Below are positions 55,494-64,000 of a stretch of DNA of 64,000 nt, in pieces (the first letter of the stretch is position 1; each line of letters opens with the position of its first letter). Below the pieces are notes generated by a model, which was not told the DNA's origin, did no database searches, and was given only the letters and a program-made list of their open reading frames with translations. Position numbers and translations under genes: made by a program. Origin of the DNA: DATFVJ01 sp963851085 (GTDB taxonomy: Bacteria; Actinomycetota; Actinomycetes; Streptosporangiales; Streptosporangiaceae); NCBI GenBank assembly GCA_963851085.1, contig CAWKNX010000015.1, forward strand, positions 1 to 64,000, in the 5' to 3' direction.

Positions 55494-56176
55494 CGCCTGT
55501 CAGCCTCCTCACATGCGTCAACCAGGACGGGAAGGACCCGAAGCGAATCAGGCAGCGCGCCGTCGGCCGGCGCGCGGATCCAGTGGGCCCGCTGTCCGGA
55601 AACATGCCGCGATGGTGGGGCAAGGACGAAACTGTCACGGCAGTGCCAGCCTAGGCCAGGCGTGTCCGCGATACTGCCTGGCACGCAGTCCAGGTGGCAG
55701 GACCACCACTCGTCCTCGTCGGCCGGCGCGCCGCTGGTTGCCACGAAGAACAGGTACCGGTCCGGGCCGCACGCCACGACCGGGCCAGTCTCGCCGCTGA
55801 GCTGAGTGAACGTGTCAACCGCGATGCGGCCCGCCGCGGCCGGTACCTCGAGCACGTCGAAAACACGGCCCGTGACCAGCAGCACGTTCGCGTCCGGCCA
55901 GTCGCGCCACCATCTCGTGATCACCGCCGTGTCCACGGTGGCCTGGTTCTGCCAGGCGGGTGAGATCGGATGGGCGCCCGGATCCGGGCAGCCGACCCGG
56001 TCGCAGGAACAGGCGCGGCCCGCGCCGTGTGGCTGCTGCCCGCCGCGCAACTGCGCCGCGCCTTCCAGCGGATACGCGCCCGCACATACCGGCCAGCCCA
56101 TCGCCGCGTACGCGGTCGCAGCGGCCAGCCGCTCACGGACCTTTCTCCGCCCGCGGCGCGTCGCCACCTCGACCAT
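55490..56176 (-). CDS. prim-pol (bifunctional DNA primase/polymerase) domain protein
   Basis: About 228 residues from ATG 56176, where VEVATRRGRRKVRERLAAAT begins. It resembles the N-terminal prim-pol domain (PF09250): AYAAMGWPVCAGAYPLEGAA, cysteines in RACSCDRVGCPDPGAHPISP, RWWRDWPDANVLLVTGRVFD and DVLEVPAAAG. In polymerase-active forms the loop after VTG holds a DxD acidic pair; here it reads FDVLEV, so one acidic ligand appears altered and activity is doubtful. Proteins of this kind occur widely in actinobacteria without helicase partners. Its stop overlaps the hemL start, so the two are cotranslated. The role is unknown. Confidence 0.7.
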   Translation of the reverse strand: MVEVATRRGRRKVRERLAAATAYAAMGWPVCAGAYPLEGAAQLRGGQQPHGAGRACSCDRVGCPDPGAHPISPAWQNQATVDTAVITRWWRDWPDANVLLVTGRVFDVLEVPAAAGRIAVDTFTQLSGETGPVVACGPDRYLFFVATSGAPADEDEWWSCHLDCVPGSIADTPGLGWHCRDSFVLAPPSRHVSGQRAHWIRAPADGALPDSLRVLPVLVDACEEADRR

Positions 56177-56266
56177 CGGCCATTCCCCACCACGGTGCCC
56201 GCACCGTGCACGCAGATTTCCCGGATCCTGCCTTAGAGGTCGCGCGGATAGGACTGCCGGGCTCGC

Positions 56267-56294
56267 GTCGTGCCGTAGGCGCGCGAGGGAGCAC
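56267..56294. repeat. dispersed GTCGTGCCG...GCAC repeat, copy 3
   Basis: GTCGTGCCGTAGGCGCGC followed by GAGGGAGCAC; compare 26118-26145. Confidence 0.6.
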
Positions 56295-56394
56295 GGTCCC
56301 GCATCCCAGCTGGCGGCGTTCTCGCCCTCGACGTGCCTTCCAGGCACGCCTTCGGGCTGCGGCCTGGCCAGCCGGGCGCGGATGACCCGCTCCC

Positions 56395-56423
56395 GTCGTG
56401 CCGCAGGCGCGCACGGGAAGCAC
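56395..56423. repeat. dispersed GTCGTGCCG...GCAC repeat, copy 4
   Basis: GTCGTGCCGCAGGCGCGC followed by ACGGGAAGCAC, one base longer than the others. Confidence 0.6.
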
Positions 56424-56890
56424 AGCCGACGCCCTATCCGCGCGACCTCTTACTCGCGCGTCGCGGTGACCGTGCGCTCATGGCCAGCATCGGTACCCGC
56501 GATACAGATGATGCCGGTCCGCCCATAAGGTGGTGGTCAAGCCGAAGACAAACGCTCGGTAATCATCCGGACGGGCGGTGCGAACTGTCGCCGGGTAGCC
56601 CGAACTAACTGGCCGCGACTGGCCATGCGCGCGTCATTCTTGCGGCCGCCCCCGCGCGCACCATTCGTGCGGCATCCTTCGTGGCCGCGGCGTGGCACCA
56701 TTCCGGCGGGGAAAATCACCCGCGATCATGAAAAGTGCTTTCTGGCGCGTCTGCCTGCGAGCCGCGCCGCGCAGCAGTTGGGTAGCTGGGGACCGTCGAA
56801 CCGCGGTCGCGGAGGCTACTTCGGGCAGCGTTTCATGTTCAGGTGTGGGCCGCGCCGCGGCAGCCGTTCGGGAGCGCTGTGGTGAACGGC

Positions 56891-57874
56891 TCAGGAGAGG
56901 CGGCGGGCAGCCTCGTCGGCCCAGTAGGTCAGGATCATGTCGGCGCCGGCGCGGCGGATCGCGGTGAGCGTTTCCATGATCACCCGATCGCGATCAAGCC
57001 AGCCGTTCGCCGCGGCGGCCTCGACCATCGCGTATTCGCCGCTCACCTGGTACGCGGCCACCGGCACGTGCACGCTGTCCGCGACCCGGCGGACGATGTC
57101 CAGGTAGGCGAGCGCCGGCTTCACCATGACCGCGTCCGCGCCCTCGTCGATGTCGAGCAGGGCTTCGCGCAGAGCCTCGTCGGAGCCGCGCGGGTCCATC
57201 TGGTACGCCGCGCGGTCCCCGAACTGCGGCGCGCACTCCGCCGCGTCACGGAATGGCCCATAGAACGCGGACGCGTACTTCGCCGAGTAGGCCAGCACCG
57301 CCACGTCCGGGTATCCCGCCTGGTCAAGAGCACCGCGGATCGCGGCGACCTGGCCGTCCATCATCCCGCTCGGTGCGACCACCTGTGCGCCCGCCGCCGC
57401 CTGCGCCACCGCGATCGCCGCGTAACGCGCAAGCGTCGCGTCGTTGTCCACCTCGCCCGCGGCGGTCAGCATGCCGCAGTGGCCATGGTCGGTGTACTCA
57501 TCGAGGCACAGGTCCGAGATGACCACCGCGGTGTCGCCGACCTCGGCATCGACGTCACGCAGCGCTAGCTGGACGATGCCGGCCGGGTCGTCCGCAGCGG
57601 AGCCACGGCCATCCTTGACCGCAGGGATCCCGAACAAGATCAGCCCACCGACGCCCGCCTCGACCGCGTCAACCGCCGCCTTTCGCAGGCTGTCCCTGGT
57701 GTGCTGCAGGACTCCTGGCATCGACCCGATGGGCTGTGGCTCATTGATCCCTTCCTTGACGAACATCGGCAAGACGAGATCAGCGGGCCGGACCGTTACC
57801 TGCGCGACCAGGCGGCGCAGCGCGGGACTGCGCCGCAGCCTGCGCGGGCGCGCCGCAGGGAAGCTCGCACTCAT
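56891..57874 (-). CDS. hemB: delta-aminolevulinic acid dehydratase (porphobilinogen synthase)
   Basis: Condenses two 5-aminolevulinate molecules to porphobilinogen. The two substrate lysines are in AYSAKYASAFYGPFRD and DAVMVKPALAYLDIV. The metal site GHCGMLTAAGEVDND keeps only one cysteine in place of the triple-cysteine zinc site, so a magnesium-dependent enzyme is likely. ATG 57874; 327 residues, intact. It follows cobA-hemD after 98 bases and is the last gene of the rex-hem run. Confidence 0.95.
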   Translation of the reverse strand: MSASFPAARPRRLRRSPALRRLVAQVTVRPADLVLPMFVKEGINEPQPIGSMPGVLQHTRDSLRKAAVDAVEAGVGGLILFGIPAVKDGRGSAADDPAGIVQLALRDVDAEVGDTAVVISDLCLDEYTDHGHCGMLTAAGEVDNDATLARYAAIAVAQAAAGAQVVAPSGMMDGQVAAIRGALDQAGYPDVAVLAYSAKYASAFYGPFRDAAECAPQFGDRAAYQMDPRGSDEALREALLDIDEGADAVMVKPALAYLDIVRRVADSVHVPVAAYQVSGEYAMVEAAAANGWLDRDRVIMETLTAIRRAGADMILTYWADEAARRLS

Positions 57875-57972
57875 GAAAGCATCACTCCTCTTCCCCGCCT
57901 GTTCCCGCCCCCGGTCGTGGTCCCGTGCTGCCCGCCGGTGGCCGAGCCGCTGCCCGCTGAGTGGGCGCCACT

Positions 57973-59659
57973 TCAGTTGGCCCTTCGCCGGGCACCGCGG
58001 CGCCGCTGGCTCGGCCGCCGCACGTGCTCGCCTGCGGCTATCGCCGCCGCGCGCAGGCTCGCGCCATGCTCGGCCAGCGCCTCGACGAGCGCGGTGACCG
58101 ATGGCCGCGGCGCCATCACGTCCACCCGGAGGCCGAACTCCTCAGCCGTCTTCGCGGTCTGCGGGCCGATCACCGCGATCACCGTGACCGCGTGCGGCTT
58201 GCCCGCGATCCCGACCAGGTTGCGCACCGTCGACGACGAGGTGAACAGCACCGCGTCGAAGCCGCCGCCCTTGATCGCCTCCCGGACCGGCGCCGGTGGC
58301 GGTGCCGCACGGACCGTGCGGTAGGCCGTCACGTCGTCGGCCTCCCAGCCGAGTTCCGTGAGCGCGGCGACCAGGGTCTCCGTCGCGATGTCGGCGCGCG
58401 GCAGCAGCACCCGGTTGATCGGATCGAGAATCTCGTCGTAGGGCGGCCATACCGCGGCGAGCCCTTCACTCGACTGCTGGCCCTCGGGCACGAGGTCCGG
58501 TGTGATCCCGAAGGCGCGCAACGCTGCCGCGGTCTGCTCACCGACCGCGGCGACCTTCACTCCGGCGAAGGCGCGCGCGTCGAGGCCGTACTCCTCGAAT
58601 TTCTCCCTGACCGCCCGGACCGCGTTCACCGAAGTGAAGGCGATCCACTGATAGCGGCCGGTGACGAGGCCCTTGACGGCGCGCTCCATCTGCTGCGGCG
58701 TTCTGGGAGGTTCGACGGTGATGGTCGGCACCTCTTCAGGAACGGCACCGTGCGCACGTAGCCGGTCGGAGAGCGCGCCCGCCTGATCCTTGGTCCGCGG
58801 CACGAGCACCCGCCAGCCAAACAACGGCCTCGTCTCGAACCACGACAGCTTCGCCGCGGCGGCGGCGGGCGGGCCGGCAACCGCCACCGCGGGCCCATCG
58901 GTGGTGAGCGAGGCTGACACCGGCCGCCTTCAGATCAGCCGCGATGCTGCCGAGCGTCGACACCACCGTCCGCTGCGCGGTCGTCGTCCCGTTCCAGGTG
59001 ACTGCGAACGGCGTGCCCTCGCTCCAGCCGGCGCCCACGAGCATCTTCGCGATGTCGGCCGGCCCGGTCTCCGCGTCGAGGACGACGAGCGCCCCCGGGC
59101 CCGCCGGGATACGGCTGACCTCGGATGCGTGCACGATGCGGACGTCACCGCCGACGTCGGAGCCCAGGGGGATGCCGGCGTAGCCGGGAACGGCGGTCGC
59201 GGCCGGCACCCCGGGCACGACCTCGAAACGCACTCCGGCCTTCGCGCACGCGGCGGCGAGCTCGGCACCTGGCGAGAGCATGAAGGGATCGCCCGGGTAC
59301 AGGCGCACGACACGCTGGCCCGCCTTGACCGCCTTGACGATGGCGCGGGCATCGCCGGAGAGCTCCGCAGGGTCGGCGATTTCCTGGCCGTCCCGTAGGC
59401 GGCCACGCAGGCGAGCGGCGAGGTCGGGGCTGGCGACCACCAGGTCAGACTGGGCGAGCAGTTGCGCCGCGCGCAGCGTCAGGAGCCCCTCGTCACCTGG
59501 ACCGGCGCCGACGAGGGCAACCCAGCCCGGCTGGGCAGCGCTGCGGGGCGAGTTCGAACTGGATGCTGGCTGGGCCGTGGTGCCGGCGCTCGCCGTGCTA
59601 CGTGGGTTGGCGTCATCCTCGGCGCCGGCTGGCTTGCTTGGTTCGGGCGTGGGGTTCAA
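57973..59659 (-). CDS. hemD: fused uroporphyrinogen-III methyltransferase/synthase (one frameshift)
   Basis: Bifunctional protein as in other actinobacteria. The N-terminal SUMT domain (WVALVGAGPGDEGLLTLRAA, LYPGDPFMLSPGAELAAACA, VPGVPAATAVPGYAGIPL) methylates uroporphyrinogen III; the C-terminal HemD domain (GWRVLVPRTKDQAGALSDRL, QWIAFTSVNAVRAVREKFEE, FDAVLFTSSSTVRNLVGIAG) closes the ring. The domains are in different frames, joined near 58910 at AAGVS-LTTDGPAVAVAG. The start is a TTG at 59659 that overlaps the hemC stop (TTGA) and has GGGGAG upstream. The methyltransferase half may lack full activity in the family. About 560 residues. Confidence 0.88.
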
Positions 59660-60603
59660 GTCACGTGCTCCCCGGTATTCGACCGTGCGCCGTGCACGGA
59701 AATGTGAGCCGCGGCCCCGCGCGCGAGCAACTCGGCCGCGAGCTGTCTGCCGATTTGCTCCGCCGTGTTGGCGGGACCGCTTCTGGACAACCGCACGCCG
59801 CCGGGCGCCGTCCACCGCCAGGACAACGGCCTGCAAGGTGCAGCACATCTATTCCCGCAGCGTATGCGCCGACTGGCGCGCTGCAGCCTGCCTCCAAAGT
59901 CGCGAGCACGGTGCGCTCCGCCGTGACGGCGGCGCGGGTCGCAGGGTCATCGACAGCGGCAAGCTCGCTGAGGAGCTCCGCGTCATCAGCCCGGCATTCC
60001 ACGGCGAGTGCGCCCTGCCCCGGAGCGGGCAGCATCTCGTCGGGCTCGAAGATCTGGGTGACGGCGTCCTTGCGGCCGATCCGGATCAGCCCCGCATAGG
60101 CGAGCACGACCGCGTCGAGGTCACCCGAGGCGACCTGGGCGAGCCGGCTGTCGGCATTGCCGCGGATCGGTATGCAGTCAAGATCACGGCGGAGGGCGCG
60201 AAGCTGCCCGACACGGCGCGTCGACCCCGTCCCCACGCGTGCGCCCCGGGGCAGGTCGGCCAGTTTGGCGCCGCGCGGCGCGGCCAGGGCGTCCCGTGGA
60301 TCGTCGCGCGGCGGCACCGCGGCAATGACGATGCCGTCGGGCTGAGCCGTCGGCAGGTCTTTGAGCGAATGCACCGCGATGATCGACCTCACCCGCGAGC
60401 AGCCGCTCGCGCAGGGCATTGACGAACACCCCGGTGCCGCCGATGCTCGCCAGGTCCGCCTTGCTGACATCGCCGAACGTGGTCACTCCGACGAGATCGA
60501 CGGGGAGGCCGGTCCGCGCGGTGATCATTTGCGCCACCTGGCCGGCCTGTGTTCTCGCCATCAGGCTGCGGCGGGTGCCGAGCCGCAGCGCGGCGCGCTT
60601 CAC
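59656..60603 (-). CDS. hemC: porphobilinogen deaminase (frameshifted)
   Basis: Polymerises four porphobilinogens into hydroxymethylbilane. GTG 60603 gives KRAALRLGTRRSLMARTQAG; a shift near 60395 joins GTGVFVNALRERLLAGEV to IAVHSLKDLPTAQPDGIVIA. The dipyrromethane cofactor cysteine is in LEAGCSAPVGAYA. Further shifts after about 59845 lead to the true end AAELLARGAAAHISVHGARS and a TGA at 59658-59656 overlapping hemD. About 315 residues when joined. Start overlaps the hemA stop (GTGA). Confidence 0.88.
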
Positions 60604-62014
60604 GGTGCGCCGCCCGTCGAATCGCCGCCCAGATCTGCGTCCGCGCGGGTTACGGCCTCCACCGCCTTCGGGTCGAGGTCGAAAAGCTCGCGCAGCGCCG
60701 CGGCATACGCAGTCGCCTCCCGGCGAGCCCGCGAGCTCTTTCACCCGCACCGTCGGCGCGTGCAGCAGCTTGTCCACCACCCGGCGCATCGCCTGCGCGA
60801 TCTCGTCGAGCTCATGGCTGGCCGTGCCGACGAGGCGCCCGGCCAGCCGCGTGAGCTCGGCGTCCACGACCTTGGCCGCCTTCGCGCGCAGCGCCACCAC
60901 GGTGGGGGTCACCCTCGCCGCGTGGACGGCAGACGCGTGCGCCGCGACCTCTTCCGCGACGATCCGCCTGACCGCCGCGATGTCCTCGTCGTGCGGAACC
61001 GCCGCGTCGGTGCCCGGGACGCCCGCGCGGCTCGCGGCGCCGATATCGTCCAGGCCGATCACCACGGCGCCGGGCAGGCCATCCACGGCCGGATCGACGT
61101 CACGTGGCAGCGCGAGGTCGATGAAACAATGGACCACGCGCTGACCAGGCGGGCCCCCGCCGGCCGGGGCCAGCGCGGGCGGCGAGCGCATCCCGCGCCA
61201 GTCTCCGCCGTGATCACCATTCCCGGCGGCTCCGGTGCACGAGATGACCAGGTCGGCCTCGGCGATCAGGCGCGGCAGCTCGGCCAGCCCTGCCGTGCTG
61301 CCTGCACCGACGCGGCCAGCCGCTGCGCGTTCGCCGGGGTGCGGTTCGCGATCACGATGCCGCGACGCCCCGGCGCGCGCGGCCGTGGTGGCGGCGAGCG
61401 CGCTCATCGAGCCCGCGCCCACCACGAGGGTCCGCGCGGCGGCCAGCGGCCGCGCCTGATCGTGCGCGGCCCGGCCGGGTGCAGCCTGCGGACGGCGAGA
61501 TCGATGGCGACGCTCACCATGCTCGCCCCCGCCCGGTCGATCCCGGTCTCGCTGTGCGCGCGCTTGCCCGCGTGCAGGGCAAGCCGTCCCGAGATCCGCG
61601 AGCGGCCGCCCAAGGGTCCCAAGCTCGTGTGAGTACTTCAGCGCCTGGCGCACCTGGCCGAGAATCTGGCCCTCGCCTGCGACCATCGAGTCGAGGCCAC
61701 AGGACACGGCGAACAGGTGGTGGACAGCGCGTTCCTCGTAGTGGACGTACAAGTGCTTGGTGAGCTGTGCGAGATCGACCCCGGCGTGCCTGGCGAGCAG
61801 TTCGGAGATGGCCGACACGCCACCGTGGAACTTCCCCACGTCCGCGTACACCTCGACGCGGTTACAGGTGGAGACCACGAACGTACCCGCCACGTCCGGG
61901 CTGGAGTGGACGTCGTGCAGCAGCCTGGTCTAGTGCATCTCCCGTAACGGCCGCGCGCTCAAGGAGCGCGACCGGCGCGCTCTTGTGACTCAGGCCGACC
62001 ACGAGCAGGCTCAT
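60600..62014 (-). CDS. hemA: glutamyl-tRNA reductase (frameshifted)
   Basis: First step of C5 haem synthesis, reducing glutamyl-tRNA to glutamate-1-semialdehyde. ATG 62014 begins MSLLVVGLSHKSAPVALLER. A shift near 61935 leads to VAGTFVVSTCNRVEVYADVG with the catalytic cysteine, then GLDSMVAGEGQILGQVRQAL; shifts follow near 61590 and 61380 around the NADPH site RTLVVGAGSMSALAATTAAR. The C-terminal dimerisation helices and end AVTRADADLGGDSTGGAP precede the stop at 60600. It starts 11 bases after rex, so the two form an operon. About 470 residues. Confidence 0.88.
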
Positions 62015-62025
62015 GCTCTCACCGC

Positions 62026-62844
62026 CTACGCCTCGACCGGCGAAGACACCGCTTCAGCCGAAGCAAGCCGCGGCCGCACATCTGGAACTTCGCTCACCGC
62101 AGCCCTCGCCGCCGCCAAGGCCGCCATCGCCTCATCGTCCGGCACCGCCACGCCCGGCGACAACGACCCGGAGTGCTGCGTAAAGGGCGCCGCGGACCTG
62201 CGCTGGGCATGGAAGGCCAGAATCTGGAGCTCGATTGACAGATCAACCTTACGCACGTCGACGCCGTCAGGCACGCCAAGCACTACTGGCGCGAAGTTTA
62301 GAATGCTCGTGACCCCGGCCGCGACGAGACGATCGCAGACATTCTGGGCGGAGCCAGCGGGTGTGGCGATGACGCCGATCGAAACGCCATGCTGTTCGAC
62401 CACGGCCTCGATCGCGTCCGCGTGCTGGACGGTCAGCCGGGCGATCGGTGCGCCGACGACGGCGGGGTCCGCGTCCAGGATCGCCGCGATGCGGAACCCC
62501 CGGGTCGCGAAGCCGCCGTAATTCGCCAGCGCGCGGCCGAGGTTGCCCGCGCCGACGATGACCACGGGCCAATCCTGGGTGAGGCCGAGTTCGCGGGAGA
62601 TCTGGTACACGAGATAATCAACGTCGTAGCCGACGCCACGAGTGCCGTACGAGCCCAGATGGGACAGATCTTTGCGGAGCTTGGCGGAGTTGACACCCGC
62701 CGCCGCCGCCAGCTCCTCGCTCGACACCGTCGCCACACCGCGCTCGGCGAGGGCGTGCAGCGCACGAAGGTAGACCGGCAACCGGGCAACGGTCGCCTCG
62801 GGGATGCCGTGGCTGCCGTTGGGGGATGTTGGACGGCGGGTCAT
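62026..62844 (-). CDS. rex: redox-sensing transcriptional repressor Rex
   Basis: Senses NADH/NAD ratio and represses respiratory and haem genes when NADH is low. N-terminal winged helix (VSSEELAAAAGVNSAKLRKD, then LSHLGSYGTRGVGYDVDYL), then a Rossmann domain with VVIVGAGNLGRALANYGGFA and an end FAPVVLGVPDGVDVRKVDLS. ATG 62844 is chosen; the frame is open to 62976 over the operator. 272 residues with a Ser/Ala-rich tail. The operator at 62943-62960 implies autoregulation of rex-hemACD. Confidence 0.95.
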   Translation of the reverse strand: MTRRPTSPNGSHGIPEATVARLPVYLRALHALAERGVATVSSEELAAAAGVNSAKLRKDLSHLGSYGTRGVGYDVDYLVYQISRELGLTQDWPVVIVGAGNLGRALANYGGFATRGFRIAAILDADPAVVGAPIARLTVQHADAIEAVVEQHGVSIGVIATPAGSAQNVCDRLVAAGVTSILNFAPVVLGVPDGVDVRKVDLSIELQILAFHAQRRSAAPFTQHSGSLSPGVAVPDDEAMAALAAARAAVSEVPDVRPRLASAEAVSSPVEA

Positions 62845-62942
62845 TCGCCGGCGCTCCTGCAAGGAAATCGGCGGCGCGACGGGCCGTCCGGCCTCCGGTG
62901 GACGCCTGGCCCGGCGCGTGGGCTGGGTCCAACGGTACGCCT

Positions 62943-62960
62943 TTGTGAACGTTTGCACAA
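62943..62960. promoter_or_regulatory. Rex operator upstream of rex-hem operon
   Basis: TTGTGAACGTTTGCACAA, an inverted repeat with one mismatch between arms (TTGTGAAC against TTGTGCAA read inverted). It lies 99 bases before the rex start and three bases after the glutaredoxin-like stop. Compare the perfect site at 40799-40816. Confidence 0.85.
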
Positions 62961-62962
62961 AG

Positions 62963-63253
62963 TCAGGGCTTGCCACGGCTCAGGGCCGCGCGCAGCCGGT
63001 CCTCACTGACCCGCCAGAAGTCGTGCTGGACGCCGTCGATGAGCGTGACAGGGATCTTGTCCCAGTACGCGTCCATGTCCGCCGGGCTGCAGGTGATGTC
63101 GCGTTCTTCCCAGGTCACGCCCAGATCCGCGGCCACGCGCGCGATGACGGCACGAGCCTCGTCACACAGATGGCATCCCGGCCGGCTGAGCAGGGTGATG
63201 ACGTGGCCGGGCTCGCCCAGCTGGCCGCCGCTGGCTGCGCCCGCGCTACCCAC
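62963..63253 (-). CDS. glutaredoxin-like (DUF836) protein
   Basis: Thioredoxin-fold small protein. LLSRPGCHLCDEARAVIARV carries a CxxC at the N-terminus of the fold, followed by VTWEERDITCSPADMDAYWD, KIPVTLIDG with the cis-proline, and a short C-terminus. The GTG at 63253 is the likeliest start (96 residues), but a frame stays open to 63394. Such genes are the usual upstream neighbour of rex in actinobacteria. Its redox partner is unknown. Confidence 0.8.
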   Translation of the reverse strand: MGSAGAASGGQLGEPGHVITLLSRPGCHLCDEARAVIARVAADLGVTWEERDITCSPADMDAYWDKIPVTLIDGVQHDFWRVSEDRLRAALSRGKP

Positions 63254-63305
63254 GTTGCCGTGCCAGGCCGGCCTTGCCCCACGCCGGCCTGGCCCTGCCG
63301 CCGTG

Positions 63306-63715
63306 CTAGCCACGTTCGGCCACCCCGCCGCCGTCACGGCTGAACATGGCGCCGAGCGACGGCAGGGCCGACACCTTGGCGTAGCGCAGGTCAAGCTCGA
63401 TCACGTTGGTGGCGAGCACGTACGGGCGGTACCTGACGAAGAAATCCTCGACATGTGGCCTCCGCCGGTGATCGCTGTACGCCATCCGGTCACGGTAGAC
63501 CTCGTAGAAGATCCGCTGCATCGGCGCCTTCGGTACCGTGTGCACAACGAAGAGCAGCGTGCCGGGTTCCTGCACGCGGACCGCCTCGACCGTCCGCTCG
63601 GCGAGCCGGTCGAATTCCTCCCCCGGCCGTCGAGCAGCGTGTAGATCGCGATCAGCCCGAATAGCTGTGGGACCACGGCGGTGGCCGGCGGTCCCTGTGG
63701 TGGCGCGGGCGGCAT
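63306..63715 (-). CDS. antibiotic biosynthesis monooxygenase (ABM) domain protein (one frameshift)
   Basis: ATG 63715 begins MPPAPPQGPPATAVVPQLFG, then LIAIYTLLDGRG; near 63630 the frame changes to EEFDRLAERTVEAVRVQEPG. The core TLLFVVHTVPKAPMQRIFYE, VYRDRMAYSDHRRRPHVEDF has the dimeric alpha/beta barrel pattern of ABM proteins that act as quinol monooxygenases or haem-degrading enzymes. Next to haem and Rex genes a role in haem or quinone chemistry is possible but unproven. The Pro-rich N-terminus may extend further upstream. Confidence 0.65.
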
Positions 63716-64000
63716 CAGCGGCGGCGAGTGGCGGGGGCGGGGGCGGCAGCGAAGCCGTGGACGCCGCCGACGGCGTGGCTGCCGTGTTTCCCATCGATCG
63801 ACGGATCGAACTGGCGGCCCACGGGAAGCCGTCCGTGGCGAGCGCCGCGAGCGGTCCGGCGGCGGGGTCGTCGATCGCGTCGGGAGGCCCGGCCGCCCTC
63901 AAGCTGCGCCCGCGCCGGCGCCGCCTCCGCCCGGGCCCTGGCTGCGGCTCGGTCGGCGCCCGGGTAACCGCCGGCCCGCAACTGGTCCAGGCGCACTCGC
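63716..64000. other. right window edge, Ala/Pro-rich open frames
   Basis: Two minus-strand frames are open here. One, continuous to 63902, reads LPPPPPPLAAADAARA and could be an N-terminal extension of the ABM protein; the other starts beyond the edge. No motif allows a choice. Confidence 0.3.

Larger units (their letters stand above)
56177..56890. other. gene-free spacer with dispersed repeats
   Basis: No supported gene between hemB and the prim-pol gene. It holds two copies of the GTCGTGCCG repeat (56267-56294, 56395-56423) and, at about 56708-56737, a partial copy of the hairpin arm seen at 54090-54114 (CGCGATCATGAAA). A promoter for prim-pol-hemL should be in the part near 56200. Confidence 0.45.

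Overview
The window is chromosomal DNA of a high-GC actinobacterium. GC-rich codon use, GTG/TTG starts, a BldC-like regulator, a menaquinone-type respiratory gene set, actinobacterial small families (DUF4229, DUF2079, DUF6431) and two near-consensus Rex operators all point that way. Gene order resembles that known from Streptomyces and related orders (menG, geranylgeranyl reductase, nuoA-N, polyprenyl synthase, korAB, htpX; rex-hemACDB; hemL, pgm, resA, resB, ccsB). The species cannot be named from the sequence alone.

Layout. 1-12.2 kb is an accessory, mobile-element-rich flank. It holds an IS transposase running off the left edge, a GMC oxidoreductase gene truncated by that IS, a GT5 glycogen synthase, a gene for a coiled-coil repeat protein split by a 3.43-kb transposon (DUF6431 protein, D-35-E transposase, small ORF, ExeA-type AAA ATPase) with a 7-bp target duplication, and a mosaic of decayed IS pieces. 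It ends at tRNA-Tyr. 12.5-22.6 kb carries housekeeping genes: yajQ, a DUF2079 membrane protein, htpX, an orphan NuoC-like gene, korAB, an enoyl-CoA hydratase, msrA and a long-chain polyprenyl diphosphate synthase. 22.9-39.1 kb is a complete 14-subunit complex I operon (nuoA to nuoN, minus strand), preceded by a geranylgeranyl reductase-family gene with a Rex operator and by menG. 42-48 kb holds a secreted beta-propeller protein, DUF4229, a serine/threonine dehydratase-like enzyme, a BldC-like regulator, a Pro-rich zincin (lethal-factor-like) and a PLDc_N protein. 47.9-51.5 kb is cytochrome c maturation (ccsB, resB, resA; no ccdA). 51.8-63.7 kb holds a histidine phosphatase, a DMT transporter, hemL with an overlapping prim-pol gene, hemB, cobA-hemD, hemC, hemA, rex, a glutaredoxin-like gene and an ABM-type monooxygenase.

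How it fits together. Most of the core is one respiratory programme: electrons from 2-oxoacids (KorAB) and NADH (complex I), menaquinone synthesis and tail modification (polyprenyl synthase, MenG, GGR), haem synthesis from glutamyl-tRNA (HemA, HemL, HemB, HemC, HemD) and cytochrome c assembly. The NADH/NAD sensor Rex sits at the head of the hem genes; its operator occurs before rex and before the GGR-nuo block.

Quality warning. Many conserved genes are broken by single-base indels, most densely nuoL to nuoD (26.3-37.5 kb) but also GGR, the dehydratase, ccsB, the resB tail, hemD, hemC and hemA. The regions 12.5-26.3 kb and 50.9-58.9 kb are clean. Several breaks are missing bases in G or C runs, so these are most likely assembly errors rather than true pseudogenes, and the genes are annotated as single CDSs with the breaks noted.
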